From assembly GCA_047967505.1 (NCBI GenBank), contig CM106540.1: 64,000 nt of DNA; one strand, given 5' to 3'. This document shows positions 1 through 11,526 of the stretch, piece after piece. The notes beneath the pieces were generated by a model. It did not search any database. It had not been told where the DNA came from and saw nothing but the letters and a program-made list of their open reading frames with translations. This DNA comes from Dipteris shenzhenensis (lineage: Eukaryota > Polypodiophyta > Polypodiopsida > Gleicheniales). Numbering within the stretch: position 1 is the first letter of the stretch; each line of letters opens with the position of its first letter. A program made the translations under genes and the position numbers.

Positions 1-1022
1 ATGGATCTGAGTAATCGATAAAACCTTCATCTGAGATTTGCAAGGAGTGATCTGTGTAAAAGATGATTTACGGAAAGCTCGTTGGATGCTAGCTAGGCCA
101 TGTATATGTGGAGCTGTAGGCGGTCCTCTCTGATGATGTGGTTCACATTGTGATAGGTGAGTGGAGTGGATGGGGCCTCAAGGCTATAGTGAAACGGTGG
201 CAGCCTGTCAATATGGAGTTCAGGCCTGAATGACGAGTCCGAGGAACAAACATGAAAAACTCAGTGTGTTGGGAGTAGGTCCTGTTATGCCATGCTATAG
301 GCCAGGTATCATGTGTCAATGAGTAGCCTAAGCTTTGCATGAGCCTGACTAGCATCCCACAAAGAGTCCTGATGTCTCTGGAAGATATCCGAGAGCTCAT
401 GTTGGTGTCTGTGACTCCTATTTGTAGGGTGTACTTGTGGGTGGTGAGGGACTGCTTGCCGTCTAGATGATGCAATAATAGTATCCCGAGGCTTGCATAA
501 CCTGAATCCAAACTCTTGCTAACTAGGCTTTTTGGAAAGTCAGGGTTGCAGTCACGATGTCTTCCAATCACTTCTTCCCCTGTGAAGAACTTTGCGGTCT
601 CTTGCTATCGGGTCTGGATCCCATGGTGGGCCTCGTAAGTGTAGACCTGAGTTGGGTAACCTCATATACAAAGAGTGCGACACATCTTTGTTGCGACTAA
701 TAAACGACTCTGCCCATATTCGTGTATCCATGGGTGAAGAGACAGTAATATCTCCCCGGATCTCAGTGTGTTTGGGGCATCACATCAAGACACGCTTCTC
801 TGTCTCCACCTCTTGTGTGTTACAGAGAGTACATAGCCTTGGATTTCTACTGTCTCGTGTGAATTGCATAATCCCGCAAATGAGAAGGAAATGAAATTCA
901 CAGGTTTTGTGGCAGGAACAGCAGTTTGGTCCATGCAGGATGATAGAGATTGTCTTTCCAGTGGTTCCTCGGCATAAGATGCTTTTGAATGCAGGGGGAG
1001 CTCATATGCAAGCTGAAGTTTC
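1..1022. other. Unrecognised segment, moderate GC
   Basis: No gene is recognised. The base composition is more balanced than in the AT-rich DNA that follows. The minus strand is open from 571 to 143 and the plus strand from 592 to 894, but neither translation shows a motif I know. The minus-strand peptide contains a short SSRDIR segment that loosely resembles the start of the repeated peptide in the tandem array just downstream, so this stretch may be an older, more diverged part of that array. Confidence 0.3.
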
Positions 1023-1024
1023 TT

Positions 1025-1435
1025 GATCTTGTGCTTCTATTTCGGATAGGACAGCACATTCTTCCTCTGTATGTGATGCATCTTTTGTTGTCCAAGAGAT
1101 TGGTTACCCTGTATGGTACTCGAGAGAGATGCCCCCTGACATGTGACTAATGCAAAGAATGGGTTGAAAGCATCAAACCACGTCCTTGAGCGATTGACGT
1201 CTCTCATGATATCCCAGGAATGAAAGATGTAATGATCTTGTGCTTCTATTACAGATAGGACAGCACATCCTTCCTGTGCATGTGATGCATCTTTGTATTT
1301 GCAAAGAGAGTGCTTACCATGTGTGTTACTTGGGAGAGTCAGTCGATTGATAGCAGAGAATGGGTTGAGAGCATCAAACCTTGTCCATGAGCTAATGATG
1401 TCTCTCATGATATCATAGAAATGGAAGATATACTG
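1025..1435 (-). repeat. Tandem duplication, unit about 200-209 bp, open on the minus strand
   Basis: Two adjacent units share clear similarity. One begins with gatcttgtgcttctat at 1025, the other with the same words at 1234. Both contain a block reading gataggacagcacat and both end near a tctctcatgatatc block. On the minus strand both units lie in one open frame (1408-1037). The peptide is repeated with a 67-residue period: each unit starts MRD(I/V) and contains FDA(L/F)NPF. I do not recognise the peptide. It could be a decayed repeat protein or a minisatellite that happens to be open. Confidence 0.6.
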
Positions 1436-3989
1436 ATTCGTTTGCGAAATAACAGATCTATTATTTCTGGTATATTACTGATTTTGAAATTTCACCTAAT
1501 TGTTCATATGAACAAAATGCATAATTAAAGATCCAGAAAGGGCTACACACCATCCGTGATTGACACCTATGATAGAGGGCTTTATAAGCTTAATACTGAG
1601 CCTAAAAGGTAGCATGCATTGGCTATGTCTATATCTACCACTGGTGCTCTATGGCATGCTAGATGGCAAGGGTATAAATGAAGTGCACATTTTGCCTATT
1701 GTTCTACAATCAACTTAGCTTTAGGAGTATATGATGATATGCCAATGGATGCAAGCATTATTTTGTGCAGGAAATGCATTTACGGAAATGCATAGATTTT
1801 TGTCTACATATTGCAATGCTGTATTAGAATTTAAAAACCATATTTAAATGAATGGAGGCTGTTAATCATTTTTAAAATGCAAGGGAGTCAATGGTGTATT
1901 CTTTTTAAGCTGGACAATATCAAGAGACTTGTTCATATGTTGTACAGCAGCTCATTTTGTGCCAATATGTTGTACAGCAGCTCATTTTGTGCCATCCGTT
2001 GCCATTCTTTTTGGGAAATATTTCTGCTGCTAACATTTGAAACGATGTAGGAGATGATAGAGATCAAGCCTTTGGTAGTATGATTGACTGTCGTTAAACT
2101 TTGAATTTGTGAACTCAGTTTAATGGCATAGTATGTAATGAGACACGTAAGACTTTTTAATGACTGCACAGTGGGTCTTTTCCCTGAAACTTGTCTGTCT
2201 TCTTTTGGACCAGGTTAAAAAAATGATGCTTTTTGCTGCAAGCAGAGCAGTGAAGGACTTGAAACTCTTGACATCAACTGAGAGGTAGCATTTTCTTCTT
2301 TTTTTCCATGGATTGTGTTTTTAATAGTTTTGAGTTTTTTCTAATTGACCGCAGTTGGGTCTCTGGACAGCAGAGAGTCGGGAACTGAGGGCTCATGTGT
2401 CAACTCATTAGGATCAGAAAATGCAGAGAGAATTAATAGGAGAGAGTGTGAGGAGAGCTAAGATTATGCTTGTATTGAATTATATTCTTTTCAAGGGAGG
2501 TTTGCCTTTGTAAATTACAGATATGGCAGATATGGACTTTTGAAATTTTATCTTCAGGCAAGTCATCAGGTCTCTAAAGTAGCGTCATTCCATGTAGATT
2601 GCAGCTGTCTGATTGCATTATTTGCTTTTGGCTTATGAGGATGTTAGCAATGTTCATTAGTGCTCTATTTCCATCAATGCAGAGTTGCTTCCTATCCTTC
2701 TAGGATATGGTAGTAGCAATCTGATTGCATCAGATGCTTGGCTTAAAGGAATGAAAGCAGCTGAATGTGTTATATAGTGGAATGAGATGTTTTTTATTTT
2801 CATCAATGCAGAGGTACAGCGCTTGCAGATTGTGTTCCTAGTATGCTATTCTGCATAATGGTGTCAGGTAGCAGATACATCCATTCATAGCCTAGGTGAC
2901 ATCTAAGGTCAGTTAACCTTCTTTATTGGATTGGCTGCAGTGACGATGGCTTGCTTAAAATGGAACATTAAACCTCCATTTTGGAATCACAACCCAGCAT
3001 TTGCGAACGATGATGCTGAATTTGTTACATGACCAATTAGAAGATTGCAAAGGGAGCATGGCTATTGCAAAAGCTTTGCACATCTTGTATAATAGTGCTA
3101 TGACAATGTAGCAGCCCCCACATCATAAACATTGCGAGGATTGCATATTCCACAATTAACTTTCGCAAATACTGCACCACCAATCAGAAAATGGAATATC
3201 ATGCCCAGTATCGCTTTCGTATTGCAAATATCAGTCGCTATTCTTGCAATATTTAAAATGTCCACTCCACAACCTTATGTAATGCAATTAGTATCTTAAG
3301 GTTTTTAAATTGTAGCTAGATTTTATATCAATCATATGGCATAGATGGTATATTGTTATGAGATAAAGTGAAAAAGCCATGGTTATGACCATGATTGGCA
3401 CAAGGCACTTGAATACCATAATGTCAAACTAGCTTTGGTGTGATACTAGGTGTTAATTTTGTTCCAAGAAAGGTTGAGTACTTAAAATTGGATTACAAGT
3501 AGAAGCTCTAATGTAAGCTTGTAGGATAGTGGACACATTCATATGATTGTGATGAAATATAAAGAGGTGAATGGGTCAAATAGGCGCTCTCGTCCCCCTC
3601 CCCTTTCCTAAGTGAGAAAAAAACCAATATTAAATAATTAGTCGACGAATACAAGTTAATCAAAAGGACTAGGATGTAAGAAATAAGAGTGTTTGTGGAA
3701 GGACTACGATGGAAGAATATAAGTGCACTAAGGCACGATGTGTTCGCTATGATAAGGATAAGGGTTGGAATAAAGTGAGAGAAGCAATGGAAATGCTCTA
3801 CTTTAAGTGAGTGGAGACTGTCCAATTGAATAAAATTTTGTAAAGCATTGGGAATGTTGTACTTTAAGTGAGTGGAGCATTGGGAATTGATACATTGTCA
3901 TGAAATATATTATAAATATTACATCATCACATATTCATATCAAAATTCTCATCACAGAAGGTTGTATTTCCTAATAATCACATATGATG
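1436..3989. other. Gene-free AT-rich stretch
   Basis: I see no coding region longer than scattered short frames. It contains the 30 bp direct duplication at 1935-1994 and a short direct repeat (actttaagtgagtggag) near 3800 and 3858. Nothing else is recognised. Confidence 0.5.
1935..1994. repeat. Perfect 30 bp tandem duplication
   Basis: The unit beginning atatgttgtacagcag occurs twice with a period of exactly 30 bp. It looks like a replication-slippage product. Confidence 0.85.
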
Positions 3990-4150
3990 GCAAAATATTT
4001 AGGGGTAAAGAGGGGAGGGCTTGAATTAAATGAAAGGGAAGAGAGGGGGGGGAGGGGGCTTGAATTAAACAAGGGGGGAGGGGGACATTAAAGAGGCAAG
4101 GATTTGGTGAGATTGGGGGGGGGAAGGACCACTTATGAAGGGCATTAAAG
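3990..4150. repeat. G-rich low-complexity tract
   Basis: Runs of 6 to 9 guanines alternate with gaattaaa-like spacers. The words gggcttgaattaaa occur twice about 45 bp apart. There is no coding potential. Confidence 0.7.
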
Positions 4151-4224
4151 AGAAAAGAACATCCCAAAAGGGGAGGGGATGGGGGAGGATTTATAATACT
4201 ACTAAAGGAAAGGGATATACAATA

Positions 4225-4500
4225 TTACTTTATAGCTTAGTGGTAGGGCTTACGCATGGAAAAAAGAAGGTTTTGGGTTTGCATCTTTTCTTGAACAATT
4301 AGGGAAGCCTCTCCTAGGACATAGTCTGCATAAAATGAATTTAGCCATGGAGTAAAGGTTAATTAATGCTTAAATAAATTAAGCTATAGAGAATCATAGG
4401 CTAATTAAAGCATAAATAAATTAAGCCATAGAGAAGCATAGGTTAATTCAGCCTCTGTGCACCATAACTAGTTAATTAATGGGTTCGAATAGGAGAGGAG
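4225..4500 (+). mobile_element. Possible tRNA-derived SINE (degenerate)
   Basis: The segment tagcttagtgg (4233-4243) fits the RNA polymerase III A-box consensus TRGYNNARNNG. About 31 bp later gggtttgcatc (4275-4285) is a degenerate B box. This order and spacing are those of a tRNA-like promoter. An AT-rich body follows with a tandem repeat of about 60 bp containing ataaattaagc and atagagaa-cataggttaatt. No complete cloverleaf can be drawn, so I read it as a decayed SINE head rather than a tRNA gene. A chance A/B-box match is possible. Confidence 0.35.
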
Positions 4501-4883
4501 AACATGAGAGATGAATGGGTCAATATGTGTCATGGGGTGTAACGTATATGTACAACAAAAGGATCCATATACATATGACTCAGAGCATTACATGATAGAC
4601 TTTCACAATGTTAGAAATGACTTGAGGGCTAGTACATGTGACACGCGTAATGAAACACACGTGACTATAGATAGAGACTTGAAAAAGGTCTATGGACATG
4701 ACATGAGGGGTGGCCTTGAGAAGATAGCTTGAGATATGGGTGTAAAGACAAAGGTAGAAGAATCCCCTTGCTTGGAAATGCAAATATTGGTTTCTATGCT
4801 TCTCCCATTTGGTGTCTATTTTCAAACATGGTATTGCTATGTATGAGTGAGTATCTCCTCCTCTCCCTAAACACACCTTTTCT

Positions 4884-4926
<43 letters not shown>

Positions 4927-5439
4927 CTCTCATAGCCGCCTCACCCTCGATCGCCTCTCCCTTACCCCTCGCCCACCCTCAACCTATCTTGCCTCTTTTA
5001 GTGTTGCTAAGCACAACAATATCACAAGAAGTTGAAAGTTTAAAAAAGTGTTGTTAGTAAGCTCCAACAAGCAGGTAGCAATTGGGTAAGTCGATAATCT
5101 TAGTTTAGTTTAATTCGTAGGCTCTAGGCTCTCTAGTTCAGTTCATAGGCCATTTCTTTTGTGTCACTTTTTCACTTTGTAGCCCATAGGTAAAGTTTCC
5201 ATCTTAAACCTTGGTTGGGCTGAACCCTTGGTCTAACTTAGAGGTTAGGTATAGCATTGGAGTACTTGGGTTAAGGTAGGGCAATATGGAGCTTCCTAAG
5301 ATAAAGTCTTTTGCTACTTTAACTTGAGTAAGAAAGCCTTATATTTTGCCATTGCAACATTATTGACACCCATTCCTATGTAAAGAAAGACTCATTTTAG
5401 GGAGAGGGTCATCATAGACGCATAGGATCAAATCTACTA
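4501..5439. other. Gene-free stretch with a CT microsatellite
   Basis: Apart from the dinucleotide tract at 4885-4924 I see no feature. Short frames on both strands overlap the microsatellite and are not credible genes. Confidence 0.5.
4885..4924. repeat. (CT)n microsatellite
   Basis: About 20 uninterrupted CT units. Confidence 0.95.
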
Positions 5440-6215
5440 CAACAAGAAATCAGAGAGCTCAAGCTTAAGCTTGTAGCAAAGTGTAGGATATGGAGAGTAA
5501 TGGGAAGTAGGAAATTATTGCAAAGGCCATACATAAGGAATGCAATCTCCACTAGTGCCAATACTTGTCTCCATAGTTAAAGGATATGATCATCGAGCAA
5601 TCAACCAAGAAATGGATGCTAATGCTAGCAAGCACGTCAACAGAGCAGATCTCTATGTGTAGGTAAAAGAGTATGAAACTAGAGCATGCAATAGGATAAT
5701 CTTGTGCATTGGGGGGTTGAAACATGACAAAGATAGAGATGAAATAATCGCATATTTTAGAAGTACCACGAATTGAAAGGGACGAAAATGATATATATAA
5801 TATTAGTCAAAATAGCAGACAAGCACATGTCTACATCAGAGGGAGAGTAGCAAGAGTTAAGATCCTTGGATAATCACATAAGTTGAAGGGTACAAAGATT
5901 TTGATATTTGAGGAGCTCACTCCAGTCTAGCTCAAACAAAGAAATATTGAACTCACTAAAGTAAAGGAAGCACACAAAGCAGGTAAATGGATAGTGTATC
6001 CAGATGGACAAGCATTGATTAGAGACTTCAAATTCAAACCCAAAGACACTTATTCTTAGACTAATGTTACAAAGGCCACCTTATGATAGCTAGAATGTAG
6101 CTATGTCTTATCATGATTCGGGAGGAGTTGAGCCTTGTGTAGTTCTTCAAATTAAGTTACAAACTTTTTGGTGTTTGTAATTTATCTCGTACACTCTTGA
6201 GACCTTCCGCAGGCG
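5440..6215 (+). pseudogene. LINE ORF1-like protein remnant, copy A, with 3' UTR
   Basis: This is a decayed reading frame. Around 5640-5800 it reads as an acidic, helical stretch followed by a segment (IILCIGGLKHDKDRDEII) that resembles the start of the RRM-like domain of L1-type ORF1 proteins. After a decayed stretch, 5840-6058 encodes a conserved C-terminal piece (VARVKILG, then LKGTKILIFEELTPV, then VKEAHKAGKW, ending KPKDTYS). The pattern 'LKGTKI-I-E-LTP' is typical of non-LTR retrotransposon ORF1 C-terminal domains, an assignment from memory of the family. Two in-frame stops lie where copy B at 7593 has glutamine codons. A shared non-coding 3' region of about 150 bp follows and ends at the CT/CA microsatellite. 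No ORF2 (endonuclease/RT) is seen. Confidence 0.5.
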
Positions 6216-6219
6216 GTAA

Positions 6220-6221
<2 letters not shown>

Positions 6222-6298
<77 letters not shown>
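6222..6298. repeat. (CT)n(CA)n compound microsatellite
   Basis: About 20 CT units (one GT interruption) run directly into about 18 CA units, immediately 3' of the LINE-like copy A. Confidence 0.95.
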
Positions 6299-6301
<3 letters not shown>

Positions 6302-6700
6302 TTTATATACTTTACAAACACACATTGGTCCCCATACCCCCGCCCTCACTCCCCACTTATGAATTACACAAAATGACCCCTCCACTTGAAACCTTCTTTT
6401 TAATACATCCCCTCCCTTTCTTTTTTTGCCTCTATCCTTAATTGAATTCAATTGTGGTACTCCTTCTAAGAACATTTTACGGTTTCTTGATTTAAGCAAT
6501 ATAAGAATTATCAATAATGAATTGTTTCCTTGGAGTTGTACCAATAATAATCATTGAGGTTCACTATCTTTTTTACATTTCCCCCTTCTTTCTAGTTTTA
6601 GTCTTTGATTTCTGGCAGCACTGCTTCCCTCCACTCCACCTTTATTTGTTTTTGAATTAAAAAAATGTGGGATTGCTTATTTTAAACATAAGGTTTTGTT

Positions 6701-6759
<59 letters not shown>

Positions 6760-7592
6760 CCCTAATTGTGTTTAGCTTTTTATTAACACACACACTTACT
6801 ACCATCCGTCTTTCCTATTACTATAAACTTAGTGAATTTCCATGTGCCACTTAAAACACAGCCCTTGTAAGCAACCCTTTTCTTGAACCTTATGAAACTT
6901 TATCCTACTTTATTTACGTGCAATTACTCCCCCTTACCGATGATCTTCTCTACTCGGCTCCGTCACTTCATCTAGCTTTCTGGTCCGCCTTGATGGACTA
7001 CCATCGTAATGGCTTCCACCGCGCACACTCTCCTCCCTTACGTAACGCCTTGCAAGTGCTCCACTCGTTGTCCGCTACGTAAGGCTACTCTCTTCCACTT
7101 TTTAACATTTACTTTTAGGTGTTCTACTGTTGTGACTCATACACTGACTCTCCGTTGTGCCGGCTCCTCCGTGAACTGCTCTTCTACTCACTTTATCTAC
7201 CACGACCCATACCTCCCAGCACAACTTATTAGCCTCTACGCTACTGCAGCTCCCTTCGAGTGTCACCATTGATGGTACCTGAGCTTACGGGCCTTGTTGC
7301 TCCCCGTTTACAACACAGGTGCTCCAACTTTGCCATGGTTCTTCTTCTTTTGGTTGCTGCCTTCTCTCCTCTTCAAGTTGGCTATGTACTGCACGTTCAA
7401 GCTCGCCACTCAACTCGCAAGGTCTCCTTCTTCCTTCGCTTGCAGCTGCCAGCACTATGGTTCTCATTGTTGGCAGCTTGGTTGTCCACTAGCAGTGTGT
7501 CCGTCTCTTCACCTTTTTGCTTATTTACAAGCTGCTCCTCAGGCCAAACTTATTGTGGGCTTGCTCATTCTTGTCCTCGCTTACTTCCTAGT
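6299..7592. other. Pyrimidine-rich, gene-free stretch
   Basis: The plus strand is dominated by C and T. It contains a (TC)n(TA)n tract at about 6702-6758. Open frames between 7009 and 7600 exist because stop codons are rare in such DNA; their translations are low-complexity (rich in Ser, Leu, Phe, Cys) and match nothing I know. Confidence 0.5.
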
Positions 7593-8068
7593 TCGTCAAA
7601 ATGGCAGACAAGCATATGTCTGGATCAGAGAGAGAGTAGCAAGAGTTAAGATCCTTGGACAATCCCATGAGTTGAAGGGAACAAAGATTTTGATATTTGA
7701 GGAGCTCACTCCAGTCCAGCTCAAACAAAGAAATATTGAACTCACTAAAGTAAAGGAAGCACACAAAGGAGGTAAATGGACAGTGTATTCAGATGGATAA
7801 GCATTGATTAGAGACTTCAAATTCAAACCCAAAGACACTTATTCTTAGACAAATGTTACAAAGGCCACCTTATTGATAGTTAGAATGTAGCTATGTCTTC
7901 TAATAAATCAGGAGGCGTTGAGCCTTGTGAAGTTCTCCAAATTAAGTTACAAACTTTTTGGTGTTTGTAATTTATTTCGTACACTCTTAAGATCTTCCGC
8001 AAATTAAGTTACAAACTTTTTGGTGTTTGTAATTTATTTCGTACACTCTTAAGATCTTCCTCAGACGG
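7593..8068 (+). pseudogene. LINE ORF1-like remnant, copy B (5' truncated)
   Basis: From about 7593 this is a direct copy of 5805-6215. It contains the ORF1 C-terminal piece (VARVKILGQS, LKGTKILIFEELTPVQLKQR, VKEAHKGGKWTVYSDG) and the same 3' region ending at a CT/CA tract. Codons that are stops in copy A are CAG and CAA here, while one stop here (TAA at 7798) is CAA in copy A. The common ancestor was therefore open through this region. The sequence upstream of 7593 is unrelated to copy A, as expected from 5' truncation during target-primed reverse transcription. The long frame that continues upstream to 7294 is not part of the element. Confidence 0.55.
7939..8062. repeat. 62 bp tandem duplication in the 3' UTR of copy B
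   Basis: The block starting aaattaagttacaaac and ending aagatcttcc occurs at 7939-8000 and again at 8001-8062, nearly identical. Copy A has only one. Confidence 0.9.
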
Positions 8069-8070
8069 TA

Positions 8071-8101
<31 letters not shown>

Positions 8102-8120
8102 ACACACACACACACACACA
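8069..8120. repeat. (CT)n(CA)n compound microsatellite
   Basis: A tract of CT units then CA units, with one CTAT interruption, directly 3' of copy B. It has the same arrangement as behind copy A. Confidence 0.95.
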
Positions 8121-10770
8121 TACAATCCTCTTTATCTCTTTTCTCCTTGCGATTTACCTTTTCCCCTTTAAAATCCTTTGAAACCCTTTTTAAACTACCT
8201 CTTCCCTCTCCCTCTTCCAAAATTTCCCCCCACTCTCTCTCTACCCCTCTTCCTCTTTTACCTAATTTCCCCCCAAAAGTACCCTCTCCCTTTCCCAACT
8301 CATCCCCCCTCTCTTCCCCTATCCTACTCATTATATTTCCCATAATTTTTTCTTAATCGTCATAGTTTTCTCTGAAATTTTCATTGTCTGATTTTGTCCT
8401 TCTCATTCTCTAGCTTAACTACACTCCCTCTAATTTTTGCCTAATTATTTCTCCTAGTTTTCCTTCAATCTTTTCTTTATTTTCCTTAATTTTCCTTACT
8501 TTTTTTCTTTTATTTTCTTAACATTTCATTGTTATTTCTTTTTATTTTCCTTTTCTTATTTCTTTCTATTTTCTCTTAATTTCTCCTTATCTTACCACTT
8601 CCCTTTTTTCCCTTAATTACTCAAAGTTTTCACTATTTTAAATTGCTCTCCCTTTATTTATTGACTATAACCCCCCCTCCTTTACATTCTTTTCCCTAAT
8701 AGTTTCCTCTTTTCTCCCAAACCCCACCCCTAACTAGGTCCCTCCCCTCGCCCCCCTTTTCCCTATCTTCTTTATCTCTCTATGTACCTAACCCCCTATC
8801 CTTATCCTCATCTATTTACATTGTCAATTCCCCTTGTTCCCCTATTTCTTTTCCCCCTAGCTTTTCTAACTGTACTGCTCCCTACCTAACCATAAGCTAA
8901 GCCTTAACCACACAACGCCTCTCCCTGACCCCTCTTTTACTCCTTCATTCCCTTTTTCCCATGCATGGGATTCCCCACCTATGTCCCCTCGACTGTGTTA
9001 CTCCCTACATCGACTATAAACCAAACTAACTACATAGTCTGCGAACTTCCCCTCTTTAGTTTTCAAGCATCCCCTCAATTTTTGAGCTTCCTGTCTCTAT
9101 GACTACGGGCTCTACAAACTATTCCGATTGAGTTCCCCGACTAATGCCCAAAAAATTGACTATCCTTACACGACCTCTTTAAAAGCCTCCTTCCACATAT
9201 CTTCTCCCATTTGCTCCTGTTCATACACCCTGGCTATGATATTTTTGCTTGCTTTTACTACTCACTATGCACTGTTTGTTGGCAGCGCCATTTGCCTTTG
9301 CCACCTACAATTGCATTTTTCGCTGCTAACCCTTGCCACTGGTTGTTACACGCACTCCCTCGATTCGCATACTACTATGTTATCCTCGTCGTCCTTGATT
9401 TACACTGATGTCCTCGCTGTCCCCAAACTTTGCTACCAACCTTGTTGCCCCGAAGGTCCGTTGTGCCACTCTTGGACACCACCTCTTTAACCCACAGGTC
9501 GCATTCTTTCCTTTAATGCATTATGCCACCTCATTTAAGTTCCCCCCCCCCCCCCCCCCCCCCCCGCCCCGCCCTGGCTCTATTTTCACAACCCCCCTTC
9601 ATTACGTCCTAAACTTATAATCCCCCCCTCTAATTTTTTAGTACTTTATCTTTTCATGTCCTTGATTCTCTAACCTTTCCCCCTTTAGCTAAAATCTCTA
9701 TTTTCTTAGTAATTCTCCCTCTCCCTCCCTTTTTTACTCTTTCCCCTTTGCCCCTCTCTTTTTTCCCCCTCCCTTCATTACTCCTTATTTAGTTCTTTGT
9801 TATTAATTCTTCTTATTCACTTTTTTCTATTACCTTCTTTATAGTTATTTCCCCCTTTATTATGTTTCCCTTTTTTTCTCGTTTCTTTCATTTCTTTATG
9901 CTTACCCCTGTAAATCCCATTGTAGTTTAAACATTCGCATAATTCTCTCTTGCCTTATCTCTTTTTAGGCTTCTAATTTCTTTACTCTAACTTTAAATTT
10001 TTCTTAAGCGTGATTCTTATTATTTGTAAAGTTAACTTCTAAACCTTATCACATTTGTTTTTCTTTCCCTTCCCCTCTTTTCCATTTTTTGCTTTTCCTA
10101 ATATTGCAAAACTTTTTAAATAGTCATATCCCTTATCAACCTTCTTTATCTATAAAGCCTATTTTTTTCTCAATTCTCTCTCCTATCATTTTTCCCTCCC
10201 TACCTTCTATATGCTCATGACAACTATAATTTTGTCCATTAAACTTAAATTTTCATTCATTCTTTAGAAATGCTTATTTCTTCAATATACCTCCACTTTA
10301 TCACCCCCATTATTCTCTTAACATAATTCTACACACTTCTAGTGACCATACCATTACTCCATAAAATTTTGCACTCATAATTTTTACAAACTTGCTTAGT
10401 AAAGTAGGTGGTTAAGTGTTTATTTTTATTATGACTCCGATAACAACAAGGAAGGGGTGTTTATGACACATGTCTTCCCAACTAAGGTTCAGCTCACCAT
10501 GTCTTTCTTGTTGGATGGTGGCACGTAGGCAGACTCCCCTTTTCAATAAAAGGGATGCTTGCCAAGACTTATCCAAGCTCAACATTTTCCACAAATTCAC
10601 TTCTACAAAATGACCTACTTCTGGTTTTCTTTATAAACGGGGTTTCACTAACTTGCAAAAACTTTTCCATTAATGTAATTAGTCCTATTCCATTGTCTAG
10701 CTTCGCTCTTTTGTCTTTTCACTATGCAAAGGGGTGTTGTCAAGTCTCCCACATACGCACACACACACAT
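8121..10770. repeat. Pyrimidine-rich dispersed repeat, copy 1
   Basis: A 2.6 kb stretch of mostly C and T on the plus strand. Its start (aatcctttgaaaccc, aaactacctcttccctctcc) and end (gatgcttgccaagacttat, ttagtcctattccatt, tatgcaaaggggtgttgtc) match a second copy at 18010-19650 in the same order. Both copies begin right after a CA microsatellite. The copies differ in length, mostly by the amount of CT-rich filler. No protein is recognised in either strand. I cannot assign it to a transposon class. Confidence 0.65.
9542..9565. repeat. Homopolymer C run
   Basis: About 24 consecutive cytosines followed by gccccgccc. Confidence 0.9.
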
Positions 10771-11136
10771 AAAATCCCATTGGATATATTTTCATTCCTA
10801 GGGGTTGTTAGCACTTTGATTGTCCATGAGAACATCGTGGACCTTTTCCTCATGGGTACTTTGAAAACCTGGGGAAAGAATGTCGTAATGGTCACTTACT
10901 GATATCTTGCACCTTGCTGTACTTTCATAGATTTGATTGAAATCTATAACTTTATGGCATGACCATGATTATGTATGTGTTTTATACGATTTGAGCCTCC
11001 TTGAAATGGCTATTGATTGGGAGCCTATGAGGTATGCATTGATCGAGAGGCATTTTGCCTTGAAAATAAATGAGTTGGATGTAAATGGTATATGTTTAGA
11101 CCCTATAAATGGGTTGGATGTAAATGGTGTGTGTGT
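10771..11136. other. Gene-free stretch before the TA/TG tract
   Basis: A short direct repeat (gggttggatgtaaatggt / gagttggatgtaaatggt) lies at about 11070-11130. No gene is seen. Confidence 0.5.
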
Positions 11137-11137
11137 G

Positions 11138-11174
<37 letters not shown>

Positions 11175-11205
11175 ATGTATATGTATATGTATATATGTGT
11201 ATATG

Positions 11206-11274
<69 letters not shown>

Positions 11275-11325
11275 ATATGTATATATATGTATATGTATAT
11301 GTATATGTATATATATATGTATATA

Positions 11326-11356
<31 letters not shown>

Positions 11357-11367
11357 GTATGTATATA

Positions 11368-11446
<79 letters not shown>

Positions 11447-11526
11447 ATATATATGTATATATATGTATGTATATATATATGTATATATATGTATGTATAT
11501 ATATATGTATATATATATATATATCT
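11137..11526. repeat. Long compound (TA)n/(TG)n/(TATG)n microsatellite
   Basis: About 390 bp of alternating purine-pyrimidine sequence: TA runs, a pure TG run at about 11216-11270, and TATG/TATATG blocks. Because TA is self-complementary, all six frames are open as Tyr-Ile, Cys-Val or His-Thr repeats. These frames are not genes. Confidence 0.97.

Noticed and set aside
7294-7800. 168-residue plus-strand frame as a complete gene
   Set aside because: Only its last part (from about 7593) belongs to the LINE-like repeat. The first part is unrelated pyrimidine-rich sequence that happens to be open.
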